A DNA stretch of 64,000 bases from Leuctra nigra. Lineage: Eukaryota > Arthropoda > Insecta > Plecoptera > Leuctridae. Position 1 is the first letter of the stretch; each line of letters starts with the position of its first letter. Positions 34,239 through 46,243 of this stretch are shown piece by piece. The position numbers were made by a program, and so were the translations under genes. The stretch spans positions 30,694,409-30,758,408 of the forward strand of contig OW203770.1 of NCBI GenBank assembly GCA_934045905.1, read 5' to 3'. The notes below the pieces were generated by a model. It was not told the origin of the DNA and made no database searches. It worked only from the letters and a program-made list of their open reading frames with translations.

Positions 34239-35306
34239 CCCAGTGAACACTAGGACGTACCTGGGACGTCCCCAGGACAGACTACTTACTTAGGTAGGAC
34301 ATCCCCAGTCCGTCCTAAACTCGGCCTAAAATGATCCCCAGAGTGTCCCCAGAGTGTCCTAATTACACAAGTTTTTCGATCCCAGGTACGTCCTAAATTA
34401 GGCGGACCTTCCTAAAAAAGGACGACACTGCCTAATTTAGGATATCCATTGTCCTAGTTTAGGACGTCATTTCCTAATTTAGGTCGATACTTTTCCTAAA
34501 TTAAGATGAAACTGCCTAATTTAAGATATACATTGTCCTACTTTAGGACGTCATTTTCTTATTTAGGTAGATGCTTTTCCTAAATTAGGATGAAAATGAC
34601 AAATTTAATATATAATTTTTCATTATTATTATAATAGAATGGTATTTGGAAGATAATTTTCCCCTAATGGGATGCAATTGCCATATTTAATAGACAGGTT
34701 CTATTTGCACAGACACCAATTCGCACGAATCGCATTATTCATATTCATTAATTCAGTTATCAATGTTTGCATCCAAAAAATATGGCTCCGACTCCAAGGG
34801 GACAACTAAGGTTCCAGTACAAAATAAAAGAAATACACATTTTTCCTATCATCCAATAGGACATGTCTCTTTTTGTTATAATATCTTATAATACTTGGCA
34901 GATTTTGGAAATAATATAACTTACTTAAAAACAAACGATAAAGAGATATGCTGAAATTAAAAATCAATATTGTGAAGTCGAAGGGCAGAGTACTCTGTTG
35001 ACTGTTGTAGAAACTTTTAAAAATATTTCAATAGCAGCCATTTTTAGGACAATTCTTCCTAAAAAAGGCAATTGCCTAATTTAGGAAGAATTGTCCTAAA
35101 ATAGGATTTCAGTAGCAGCCATTTTTAGGACAATTCTTCCTAAAAAAGGCAATTGCCTAATTTAGGAAGAATGTTCCTAAAAAAGGATCTTCTTCCTTTA
35201 TTAGGATATCCCAGGGAGGTACCCAGGACATCCTAGTAGGATGTCCTACTTTAGGCTAGGATATCCTAAAAATAGTCTGTCCCTGGGACGACCTGTGTTC
35301 ACTGGG
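34239..35306. mobile_element. MITE made of CCTAAATTAGGAC words, 1068 bp
   Basis: Ends CCCAGTGAACACTAGGACG and, inverted, CCCAGTGAACACAGGTCG. Neighbouring array units give the empty site (ATCGAAAACAGATG), so excision restores the array with a 2-bp (AA) duplication. The interior has dozens of variants of TCCTAAATTTAGGAC in both orientations, with AT-rich unique sequence in the middle. Confidence 0.85.
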
Positions 35307-35379
35307 AAACAGATGTACCGATTGCAACTTAATTATGTTATTATATAGCCCTTATATTTATGAATTCAAGTTGACATTA

Positions 35380-35533
35380 TTTTCGGCCGCCATTTCAAAA
35401 CCGAAAGTGACGTCATAATATATCGAAAAAGGCTGTACCAATTGTAACCAAATTATGCAATAATGTAGGACTTACAATTATGAATTCAAGAGACATTATT
35501 TTTGGGCGCTATTTCAAAACCGGAAGTGACGTG
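35380..35533 (+). repeat. ETS/CRE words, unit 1 continued
   Basis: Two further degenerate words at about 35400 (CCGAAAGTGACGTCAT) and 35520 (CCGGAAGTGACGTG); the latter is cut by the LTR insertion. Confidence 0.75.
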
Positions 35534-35537
35534 ACAT

Positions 35538-36725
35538 TGTAACAGTTTAAAAAACTATTACCTACCTAACATCTATTCCACCTATTGGGTTTTGTATTTT
35601 CCCACTCTTTTACTGTTAGTTATCTGTTCGGCCGTGGGACAGCGCCACTGCTCGGTCAAGTAGCATGGTCCGACCTTGTAGGTTTTGATGCGAGCTGTCA
35701 TTCTGACGTTGTACAGGTAATTTTCCATTACCGGATGTAATGTAAGGGATGATATTTTGTCTTGCTCGTAAATCATGTAACTTCCCTCGATGTCTTTTCG
35801 TGTCGTCTACCGAGGGTTTCGGACGTGAACTCCGCGAGCCAGGGTAAACCGGGAAGCATGGTAAAGTAGATTCACATACGGCTCACGCCTTTCAGTTTTA
35901 GTCTATGAATGTTTTCTTAGACTTTCATTTGTGTTTTTGCTAAGAAGTCTTGCCCTTAGTCTATTTGTAGAGCCAAGCTGGTTTCGTTCATTCGATTCAG
36001 TTTGAGAGTTTGAGGCGTTTGACTGTCTTGCTTGCTACCGACGTTTTGCCAACCTCGTGGTTTTCTTGAGGGGCGTTCTCTGATCAAGACGTCCTGTTCG
36101 TTCTCTTCGGTTTTCGTCTCGGATAGACCATTATTCTGTTTAGATCTGTATTTCGAAATTCCATTATTATACAGCTATTTTATGCTTTCCACAATTTGAG
36201 TACGTATGAGAAAGGTATAGAAGGTACCAGAATAAATGTGCACGGAGGTTCTCGAACCAAAGTGCTAGCCTATTTTGACTCCAGTGTTTAGTAATCTGTC
36301 GAGGAGGCTCTCGAGGTAAGTGTTGGCATTGCCACACTGTATTATTTAATTATTTACTTTTCTTTCTTGTTCAATCTAGTAACTTCATGGGCCGGAGGCC
36401 ATTTGCATTTTTCTACTCAAACCATGTGCTATTTATTTTATGCCTGTCCAGTTCAGTAACTCTTTTGAGTTGATGGTTTTGTATAATAAAACCACCTGTG
36501 TGGATTATTTCTTTTGTAATTCTGAGTATTGAGTTGTACTGAGTAACCACTGCCGAACATCTTTGTAGTCTCCTAGTTCCTACTCTGTTTAATTAATTGT
36601 TTTCCTATGCTCAAACCCATCGACCTATCTATGTCTGAGCTAGCCACTAGGAAAAGACACACCACGACCTGCTCGTGGTGTTAAGGTGGACGCTGTCAGC
36701 GGCCGAGGTTACTGACGCGGCTACA
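35538..36725. mobile_element. Solo LTR, 1188 bp
   Basis: Runs TGTAACAG...GCTACA with exact ACAT at 35534-35537 and 36726-36729. Removing it joins CCGGAAGTGACGTGACAT to AAATCGAAATCGGCTG, as in neighbouring array units. It has LTR-like GT-rich tracts and an AATAAA at about 36225. No internal coding region remains, so it is a solo LTR of an LTR retrotransposon of unresolved family. Confidence 0.75.
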
Positions 36726-37860
36726 ACATAAATCGAAATCGGCTGCACAGATTAAAGCTTTTTTATGCAATTATGTTGCACTTATAATTATGAATTCAAG
36801 TCAGCAGTATTATCGGGCGCCATTTTTTAAACCAGGAGTAACGTCAGATCTAGGACTCTCAGATCTTCCTAGTGATCTTCCTAGGTCAGATATCGAAAAC
36901 GGTTGGACCGATTGCAACGAAACTTAGGCTATTTTTCTTGGATAATCATTTTTGGCTTATACCAAAGACAACTTTTCTTAGTAACCAAATCGGTTGAGGC
37001 GTATTTTTTTAAAGTAATAAGTCCTTCCTCCGACATAAGTTACAAGCTTTATGAATAAACTAACAAAAGAAGTGATATCCCAGAAAAAAACACTCCGTGT
37101 AAAAAAGGCAGCCAAGTCTCTTTACTTTAAAAAAAATCAACACCGAAAAGGAGTGAAATCAAAAAAGGAGCCAAGTCAATGACATTTCCAAATATTTAAT
37201 CGTATCTTTGAAATAAAAGTATAAACACCGAGAAATACTTTACAAAAGGATTGGCGCATCGTTTTTTTAAAGACAAATTTCTATTCATAAGCATGCCATT
37301 TATATACAACCGTCATTTTTAGAATAATAGGGACACAATATCTTTCAATTACATAATATTATACATATAAAATATTTTCTATTTGAATATGTTTGCGATG
37401 GAACTTGTTGCCTATGTTTGAATAAATACACAATAGTTATCTTCGTAATATTGTTTCGTGGTCAACATATTAATTAAGTCTCATGCGTTATACCTTCTCA
37501 TCATGAAATACATTTCTAATAATCCGCATTTTATAACAAGACATTTCACAAAGTATACAGTCACATTGTATTTCTATTAAAAAATTAAACTTTATATACA
37601 CTTGACACTTCAAAAATATATAATAGTGTTCCATAGATAGTTAGTAATTATTTGAACGTCTCATGATTTCCCACAGTCAAGATCAAATTATGAAAGATAC
37701 CCTTCTAATATCACCATTATTAACAGTGCTTTAAGAATATGAGCCCACTTCCTTGATATTTAATTCTTCCACCATATTACTAATATCTATTACAACATGA
37801 AATCGTTCTTCTATCGCCATTGACAAAACTATAAAATAGCCATTACTAAAAGTAGCTTGA
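36726..37860 (+). repeat. Family D unit 1, distal part
   Basis: Holds a degenerate ETS/CRE word (36833), the segment with CAAATCGGTTGAGGCG, one D arm (37082-37275) and D internal sequence (37276-37860). The internal part is intact at 37438-37439, where the second unit carries a 1352-bp MITE. Confidence 0.8.
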
Positions 37861-38299
37861 TCTAGTGGAGCGGTCGCTCCACTCAGCCAAGTCGTACCGT
37901 ACACTCACAGTCACTCAACATACCGTAAAAGCCTATATAAACTGAGGAGCAGACCAACTACTTTTACTGTAAGCAACAACATAGCATTTTCGGCCTACTG
38001 GATCTCAACAATGGAAAATCCTCATTGTTGTGAAATGTCTAAATTTGAGCTATGGCCCACCTGACAACATATACATCACGCGACAACAACCAGTCAATCC
38101 GTTTACGACCTAGAGGGCCGTGAAAATCGTGAAATTACACCGCTTTCATCTGCTTCTTCAGATGATGATGATGATGATGATATCAGAAAAGGTCGCTGTC
38201 ACCGCCACAGCCTAAACGGCTTAACCGATCAACCTGAAATTTTTACCACATATGCACTTTTGGCGTCTGATGATACCTTGCCTCTTGTGATTTTTTTGT
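37861..38299 (+). repeat. Family D unit 2, head
   Basis: Palindromic GTGGAGCGGTCGCTCCAC (37866-37883), then a segment with TTTCGGCCTACTGGATCTCA and a GAT trinucleotide run (38162-38182). The same order is seen from 32857 and from 42008. Confidence 0.8.
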
Positions 38300-39400
38300 G
38301 CCGCCATTTATAAACCGGAAGTGACGTCATACCTAAAAAACGTCTGGGTCGATTAGAACGAAATAAGCGCCATTCGATTTAGATGGTCATCTATATGAAA
38401 TATCAATAATAAAATAATTATTTTCTTATTTTCTAAACCGGAAGTGACGTCATAAATACGCAATATTTAACTTATTTCAACAAATTATACTTAAAATACA
38501 TACATAATTAACTTACATTGTAACATAGACAATACAATTTATAAATTCAAGGTTGCAGTGTTCTCGGCCGCCATTCCTGAAACCGGAAGTGACGTCATAT
38601 ATCTAAAACGCCTGTACCGATTGCAACTGAACTAGCTCCTGCGTATTCATTCTGCTACTTATTTGAAAAATCAATTATGAAAAATGAATAAATAAATTAA
38701 CGGTACCGGAAATGGCGGCAGGAACCACTAAAAGAAACCGGAAGTGACGTCATATATTACAAACGGCATGACCGATTTTACGGAAATATAGGGATTATGA
38801 ATTCAAATGGTCGTTCATGAAGTATCAACTAGATAAAACTAGATTGTTTTCTTATTACCTGTACCGGGAATGACGTCATAAATATGCTTAATTACGTCAT
38901 AAATATGCTAAATGAAACTAAATTCACCACTTTATACTTTTAAATAGATATAAGTAAACGTACATTGTAAATAATTATGAATTCAAGGTTGCAGTGTTCT
39001 CGGCCGCCATTTTAAAACCGAAAGTGACGTCATATATCGAAAACGGCTGTACTGATTGCAACCAAATTTTGGAAATGTGTAGGTCTAATAATTAATGAAG
39101 TAAAGACGTCATTATTTTCGGCCGCCATTGTTAAAACCGGAATTGACGTCATGTATCGAAAACGGCTGTACCGATTGCAACCAAATTTTGGAAATATGTA
39201 GGACTAATAATTATGAATTCAAGACGACATTATTTTCGGCCGCCATTTCAAAACCGGAATTAACGTTATATATCGAAAACGGCTGTACCGATTGCAATCA
39301 AATTATGTAATTTTGTAGGACTTATAATTATGAATTCAAGACGACATTATTTTCGGCCGCTATTTCAAAACCGAAAGTGGCGTCATATATCGAAAACGGC
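38300..39400 (+). repeat. ETS/CRE-YY1 word array, unit 2
   Basis: Nine copies of CCGGAAGTGACGTCA or variants (about 38315, 38435, 38582, 38738, 38864, 39018, 39136, 39255, 39370) at 115-155 bp spacing, usually 5-10 nt after GGCCGCCATT. Unit sequences are 75-95% alike by eye. Confidence 0.85.
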
Positions 39401-39951
39401 TGGACCGATTGTAACGAAACTTAAGCTTTTCTTCTTGGATAATCATTTTAATCTTTTACCAAACGCAACTTTTCTTAGTACCTATCCAAATCGGTTGAGG
39501 CGTTTTTTTTCTAAGAAATTAGTCCTTGCTCGGACATGTGCTACAAGCTGTATGAATAAACTAACAAAAGAAGTGATATCCCAGAAAAAAACACTCCGTG
39601 TAAAAAAGGCAGCCAAGTCTCTTTACTTTAAAAAAATTCAACACCGAAAAGTAGTGATATCAAAAAGGAGCCAAGTCAATGACATTTCCAAATATTTAAT
39701 CGTATTTTTGAAATAAAAGAATAAACACCGAGAAATACTTTACAAAAGGACTTGGCGCATCGTTTTTTTAAAGACATTTTTCTATTCATAAGCATATGCC
39801 ATTTATATACAACCGTCATTAAGAATTTTTAGAATAATAGGGAAACATCTTTCAATTACATATTATACATACCTACTGTAAAATATTTTCTATTTGAATA
39901 TATACGCGATGAAACTTTTTGCCTATGTTTTCTATAAATACACAATAGTTA

Positions 39952-41303
39952 CCCTTAGAAAAATGTCCTATAGTATATTTTGAAGTATTTCAAAGTATTC
40001 TGTTATAACGTGTAGTAAACTATAGTTTGTGCTATAGTACTTGAAGTACAGGAAAAAAGTACTATAGATTACTGAAGTAAATTCTACAGTATCGGTAGTA
40101 AACTAAAGTATAAACTACAGTATTTTTACTACAGCTGAAAATACTATTTTTTACTCTGGAGTAAATATACTTTACTGTAGTAATTCAAAGTATGTACTAT
40201 AGTATTTTTACTACAGACGATTTATACTGCAGTTTACTATAGTAAAGTTATAGGGAACGTACTTCACTGTAGTAATTCGAAGTATCAAGCTAGAGTACTT
40301 TGACTACAGACAAAATATGTTTACTATAGTAAGTTCTATAGTATATATACTTCATTGAAAATCTATAGTACCTGTAGTTAAGAAAAGTGTAATCTACAGC
40401 ATGTTTACTACAGCCCATTTATATTGTAGTTTACAGTTGTATACTCCTTAGTATATGTACTTCATTGACTTTTTACTACAGTATTTGTAGTAAAGTATGG
40501 TATATAAACTACAGAATTTTTACTTCATTGACTTAGAGAATTTGCACCACATCCACCCTGTATTATATTTAGCCCATACCCTAATTACTATAGTATTTGT
40601 AGTAAAGTAAAGTATAAACTACAGAATTTATACTTATTGACTTAGAAAATTTGCACCACACCACCTAGTAAAATAAACTATAGTAATTATACTACAGAGC
40701 GTGAGCTGATATATTTTATGGGGGAAATATCACAGATAACATTACTTTATAAATAAATCTTAATATTTATCGTTTCTCCTATTCTATTATGTTAATTACA
40801 ATTTTATGATCCACCAAATAATATAAATATGTTCCCTTAAATATGAAAACTCAATATGATGACTATTAGCGCAACGAAGTCTTGTCTGCACCGCTGGCCT
40901 ACTCGGTAAGACGCTCGACTACGGACCACGAGATCGCAAGTTCAAGGCACGGCGCCTCCGCGGGATTTTATAATTGAAATGTGTAATCAAACCTTGTCCA
41001 TTACTTCAGAGGAGGTTTCCCGAATGCAAATGAGTACTCATATCTAAGGAAAATTTTATTTTTCTATAGATTTTAACGTTTTATTTGACGAAATGTACTG
41101 TAGTAATAATACTAAAGTAAACTATAGTAAAGTAACTGAAGTAAATGTACAGCAGTATACTGCGATAAGCTGTAGGACAATTCCTGCAGTAGTTCTACTG
41201 TAGTAGGTAAGTGTCAATAATCCTAAAGTCTACTATAGAAATTTCACTATAGTATTTGTACTTCGATTTTGCTGAAGTAAACTATAGGATATTTTTGTAA
41301 GGG
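39952..41303. mobile_element. MITE made of ACTATAGTA words, 1352 bp, TA duplication
   Basis: Ends CCCTTAGAAAAATGTCCTAT and, inverted, CCCTTACAAAAATATCCTAT. TA flanks both sides, and the empty site (CAATAGTTATCTTCG) is preserved in unit 1 at 37431-37445. The interior is filled with variants of TACTATAGTAAACTAC in both orientations. A tRNA-Arg-like sequence lies near the centre. The TA target suggests Tc1/mariner-type mobilisation. Confidence 0.9.
40889..40962 (+). pseudogene. tRNA-Arg-like sequence inside a MITE
   Basis: TGGCCTACTCGGTAAGACGC resembles the D arm of tRNA-Arg, and the loop CTACGGA would give anticodon ACG. The T loop GTTCAAG is present but the T and anticodon stems pair poorly. 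A decayed tRNA or tRNA-derived SINE piece. Confidence 0.45.
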
Positions 41304-42003
41304 TATCTTCGTAATATTGTTTCGTGGTCAACATAATTAAGTCTCATGCGTTATACCTTCTCATCATGAAATACATTTCAATTAATCCACATTTTATAAC
41401 AATACATTTCACAAAGTACACAGTCACATCGTATTTCTATTAAAAAATTGAACTTTATACACTTGACACTTCAAAAATATATAATAGTGTTCCATAGATA
41501 GTTAGTAATTATTTGACAACGTTTCATGATTTCCTTCAGTCAAGATCAAATTATGAAAAGATTCCCTTCTAATATCACCATTAACAGTACTGCAAGAATA
41601 TGTATGAGCCCACTTCCAATTGATATTTAATTCTTCCATCCTCATATTACTTATCTATTACAGCATGAAATCTTTCTTCTATCGCCATTGACAAAACTCT
41701 AAAATAGCCATTACTAAAAGTAGCTTGATTCATAGATTCTGGCTCTAATAGAAAGAGGAAAATGTACCTACTTGTACATTTCTTTCCACTTTTAGGCTAG
41801 AATTATGTCTTTAAAATAACGATGCGCCAAGTCCTTTTGTAAAGTATTTCTCGGTGTTTATACTTTTATTTCAAAGATACGATCAAATATTTGGAAATGT
41901 CATTGACTTGGCTCCTTTTTTGATTTCACTCCTTTTCGGTGTTGAATTTTTTTAAAGTAAAGAGACTTGGCTGCCTTTTTTACACGGAGTGTTTTTTTCT
42001 GGG

Positions 42004-42419
42004 ATCTAGTGGAGCGGTCGCCCCACGCCAGCCAAGTCATACGGCGCGCGCACTCTCATTTAAAAAGGCTGGAGCAAACCCACTTTTACTGTAAGCATCA
42101 AAGTGGCATTTTCGGCCTACTGGATCTTAAAAATGGAAAATCTCACATTGTTGCGAAATATCCTAATTTCGAGCTATGGCCAACCCTACATTATGTACCA
42201 AATTTGGGAACAATAGGTTATGCCATTTGCTTGCTAGAGGGCTTTGAAACCAGTGTTTTAGGGCGGTTTTCATAATCATGGTAGTTGTAGTAGTAGTAGT
42301 AGTCGCCTGGAATTCAAATCCGGTAAACAGGCCACAGCCTAAACGGCTGAACCGATTGATCTCACATTTTTACCACGTGTGCACTTTTGGCGTCTGATTT
42401 AACCTTCTCCCCATGAATT
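42004..42419 (+). repeat. Family D unit 3, head
   Basis: GTGGAGCGGTCGCCCCAC (palindrome with one change) and the downstream head segment with TTTCGGCCTACTGGATCTTA. A GTAGTAGTAGTAGTAGT run is at 42285-42303. Confidence 0.75.
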
Positions 42420-42825
42420 TTTTGTGCCGCCATTTTGAAACCGGAAGTGACGTCATATCTCGTCAACGGCTGGACCGATTGGAACGAAATTTGCGCCAAA
42501 CGATTCAGACGGTCATCTATATGCAGTATCAGTAGCAAAAGACTAAACATTATGTTAAAGAAACCGGAAATGACGTCATGAAATTTGAAATACATCGATT
42601 GTCATTTCGGCAACAAAGGTTGATCCGATTATTTTGATATTTATGTAACGTATATACAGAGATTGCAGCCGCCATTTTGAAACCGGAAGTAATGTTATGT
42701 CTCGAAAACTGGTAGACATATCGGTCCGAAACTATCTCCAAACTATTCGGAAGGCCATCTCTATGGAATAGGAACAGTTAAAATTGAATTTTCCTATTTA
42801 TGAGACCGGAAATGACGTCATTCAA
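42420..42825 (+). repeat. ETS/CRE-YY1 word array, unit 3
   Basis: Four words (about 42440, 42563, 42680, 42808), two intact as CCGGAA(G/A)TGACGTCAT, two next to GCCGCCATTTTGAAA. The array resumes after the LINE at 46008 with one degenerate word. Confidence 0.8.
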
Positions 42826-42954
42826 ATTTATAAATCAGTATAATTCCCTCTCTATACAATGAAAACATATTCAGAAAGCTTAAAATTACACACATCATTT
42901 ATGTCACACATCATTTAGTTATATTTGTAAGGGATGTTTATAAGTTTTCTATTG

Positions 42955-43382
42955 TTGATACTAACTTTGAATTTTTTGAAGGTATTTGTGGTGAGTTAAT
43001 GTTTCAAAATGGTTCCGTTATTTCAGTTTTGGCAGTTTATAGACCACCTAACTTGAGTAAGATCAGTTTTGTCGGTGAATTAGAAACATTAATTGTTAAT
43101 AATAAGTTAAAAAATAATGTTATCTTTGGTGATATTAATTTGGATTTATGTGATCAGAATGATAACTGTATTCAGGCGTATGAGAGTGTGTTGGCTGCAA
43201 ATGGTTTCTATATTTGTATTCGAGATTATACAAGAGAGGAGATGCGAGCCGATATCTTAACTAAATCTTGCATAGATCACATCCTTGTTAGATGCCATCC
43301 TATCTGTTTGATTAAATCAGCTATCTTTACTACTAAAATTACAGATCACTACATGGTACTTGCTGATATAATTTTTTTTTGA
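42955..43382 (+). pseudogene. LINE endonuclease C-terminal half
   Basis: Reads SVISVLAVYRPPN, FGDINLDL, SCIDHILVR and KITDHYMVLADI, the strand, Asp/Asn and Ser-Asp-His motifs of apurinic-type endonucleases. The frame ends at TGA (43380-43382) immediately after a run of nine T. One base fewer or more would place it in the frame of the reverse transcriptase. Confidence 0.8.
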
Positions 43383-45636
43383 TAACAGACTAATTTCGGG
43401 CAACACAGGCAAATTAGCTGGTAATGTTTCCATTGATTCAAAAACTAAATTAGATGAAATAATTCTAAGTAGAGAACTTAAATTATGTAATTGGAAATCT
43501 CTTCTCTCAATTAATAATTGCAATAATTTATATGAAGCTATCATTCTTAAGTTTAAGGAATGTTATGATTTTGCATCGTTTCAAGCGCCTTTAGTTGTTA
43601 AGAAGGCTAGAAATCAAAAGCCTTGGATTACACGGGATATTCTATTTAAATTGAAATCTAGAGATGCTTTGTTCAGGAAGTGGAAGAATTGTAATAATTG
43701 CTGTATAAAGGAACTGTATAGGAAGGACTACGTTGGCTATAGAAATGTTGTTAATAAGGAAATCTTGAAAGCTAAGCAGACCTTTTTTAAGAGCTCTATA
43801 ACACAATCCAAAGGGTGCATGAAAAAAACATGGCAGGTTATAAATAATTTCATTGGAAAGCGAGGAAGGAATTCTGTGGACGAGGTGATCGACAGGTATT
43901 TGGCCAGGGGCAAGTCTTATCAGCAGGTGGCCGATAATTTTGTTAATATTTTTATCAATGAAGTGGCGCAATTAAAACATGTTTGTAATACAGTAACTTA
44001 CGATCACAACACAATATTTAATTCAGAAGCACAGTCAATGCGAATGCCTTTCATCTGCGCAGGTCTAATAGAATATATAATTGGTAAATTTGATGTCAAT
44101 AAACAACCTGGATTGGATGGCGTCCGTGTGCGGGATCTTGTCCTTGTAGCAGATGCTATAAGTCCTGTCATTGCAAAGTTATGTAATTTATCCTTTAAAA
44201 GCGGGATAGTGCCTTCTAAATTAAAAACAGCTATTGTCCGCCCTATTTATAAGAAGGGTGACCATAATAGTTTTTCTAATTATCGTCCAATAGCGATTCT
44301 GTCAATCATAGATAAAATAATGGAGCGTTGCATATCACACTATCTAACCGAATATATAGAGAAATTTAATATCATTAGTAATTTACAGTTTGGTTTTCAA
44401 AGGAATAAAGGTACAAATGACCTCCTGCTGCAATTTGCAAATTTTGTGAATACTAAACTGAATAATAATGAGATTGTTTTGGCTCTGTTTATTGACTACT
44501 CAAAGGCGTTTGATACTATTAACCATGACAAGCTCATTATTTTACTTGAAAAAATTGGCGTTAGAGGTCCTATGTTAACTTGGTTTATAGATTATTTGCA
44601 TGAACGATTAATTACTGTTAAATTGAAGGATGTCTTTAGTGTTTTAAAGCCTGTAAATTCGGGTGTTCCGCAAGGTTCAATATTAGGACCCCTTCTGTAT
44701 CTCATTTATGTTAATGATATGCTCCTTTGTCTAGAGAAGTGCCATATATTTATGTATGCTGATGACATACTAATTTTATCATCCGACTTTAATTTCGATG
44801 TTGCAGAATCTTCTTTACAGTCTGATTTCAACCAACTTTTAAAGCTGTCACATGATCGGGACTTAATTATTAATGCTGACAAGACCAAGATCTTGCACAT
44901 TTGTACACCTCAAAATCAGTTTAGAGACAGTTCAGTCAATATAATTTGTCATTCGGCGACTTGTTTGCACACTCTGAAGTATGGCAATCCTTTCCAAATT
45001 TGTGATTGTGTTATTAAAATTAGTGTTGTTGAGCAGATTGTTTATCTTGGGTTAACTGTGGATAGATTTTTTACCTGGAGACCCCATATCGAAAAGGTTT
45101 GTAGTAAAATTAGATCTTGCGCGTTCTCCATTTATCGCCTGCAATTTGTTTTGCCTTTTAAATTATTACGTTTAGTGTATTCCGCACTTGTTGAATCACA
45201 CTTGTTATATGGGTTGTTAGCTTGGGGAAATGCTTCCGATTATTTCGTCCACAGGATTGTCGCTTTGCAAGATAAAATTATTAGTACGATTGTTCCTCAT
45301 CACCTAAAATTCAATTTAGATTATAATATTTCCAGATATTATTTAGAATGTAATTTTTTACCTGTGCAATTACTTTATAAGTATCGTTTAATTTTAAAGT
45401 ATTATTTCAGTGATGAACACAAAAAATTACAAAATCATCCAGTTAATACTCGCTTAGCATTGCTTCAAAAGTATTATATTCCTCCTTGGTGCAACAAGAA
45501 TGGCAAACGTAGACTTGATTATATTGTTCCAATTACTTTCAACTTACTTCCTGATAATCAAAGATCTCATGAATCCTTTTCTAAACTTAAAGTGTCTCTG
45601 AAATCATGGCTTTTCTCGACTATGTCTACTGATTAG
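43383..45636 (+). CDS. LINE reverse transcriptase (ORF2)
   Basis: The frame is open from 43372 to TAG at 45636; the first ATG-free part is a continuation of the endonuclease frame. Motifs in order: KTAIVRPIYKKGD, NYRPIAILSIIDKIMERCIS, FGFQRNKGT, LFIDYSKAFDTINHDKL (catalytic Asp), GVPQGSILGPLLYLIYVND, FMYADDILIL (catalytic Asp pair), then the thumb/connection with VYLGLTVD and a C-terminal LLPDNQRSHE. Length is normal for the family. It copies its own RNA at the target nick. AT-rich codon use fits the surroundings. Confidence 0.92.
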
Positions 45637-46243
45637 TTTTAATTTTGTATGATTTAATTATGATTGTGTAATTTGGTAAAATTGTTACATGTAAAGAATT
45701 CACCCACTTCTAATATTGAAACCCGATTTAATTATTGTTATTTGCTATTTTTTTTTAATATGAATTGCCTTTTTTTGATTACTATAATGTGTGTATTTTC
45801 CTTTTTCTTTGTACATTTGTTTGAAACTCCGTAAATGCGTTCTATTGTTACTGTTTTTATTTGTGTGAATCATCTCCACAGATGAGCTACATGTAGCTTT
45901 GTGGAATTATGTACTTGTATTATTTTCTTGTTATTAATAAAGGAGTTAAAAAAAAAAAAAAAAAAAAATAGATATACATTCTATTTGGCAGTGCAGTAAG
46001 TTCAGCAGCCATTTTGAAAACCGAGGTGTTGCCATATCTCGGAACTAGGTTGACTGATAGGAATGAAACCTTTGCTATTCTTCATGAAAGATCATTTAAA
46101 GCAAATATATATAATACCATACGCAGATTTTTATTAGTTAACCAAATTGTCAATGGCGACTTTTTTTAAAGGATTTAGTAATTGTTCATTCGATGACGTC
46201 ACAAGTTCTAAGAATAAACTAAAAAAGGGAGTGATATCCCCAT

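Larger units (their letters stand above)
39586..42003 (+). mobile_element. Family D unit 2, complete foldback part
   Basis: Inverted arms 39586-39778 and 41806-42003 enclose D internal sequence that was interrupted by the MITE at 39952-41303. Landmarks: CAGAAAAAAACACTCCGTG at the outer left and the reverse at the outer right. Confidence 0.85.
42925..45968 (+). mobile_element. Jockey/CR1-type LINE, 5'-truncated, nearly intact ORF2
   Basis: Begins inside the endonuclease, continues through reverse transcriptase, and ends with a 314-bp 3' UTR, AATAAA at 45938 and an A-run to 45968. It is inserted in the array of family D unit 3. The only coding break seen is at the T9 run 43372-43380. A target duplication could not be identified. 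Confidence 0.85.

Noticed and set aside
39330..39716. 128-codon frame across a D arm
   Set aside because: Spans the array and arm boundary; units elsewhere have stops, so it is not conserved.
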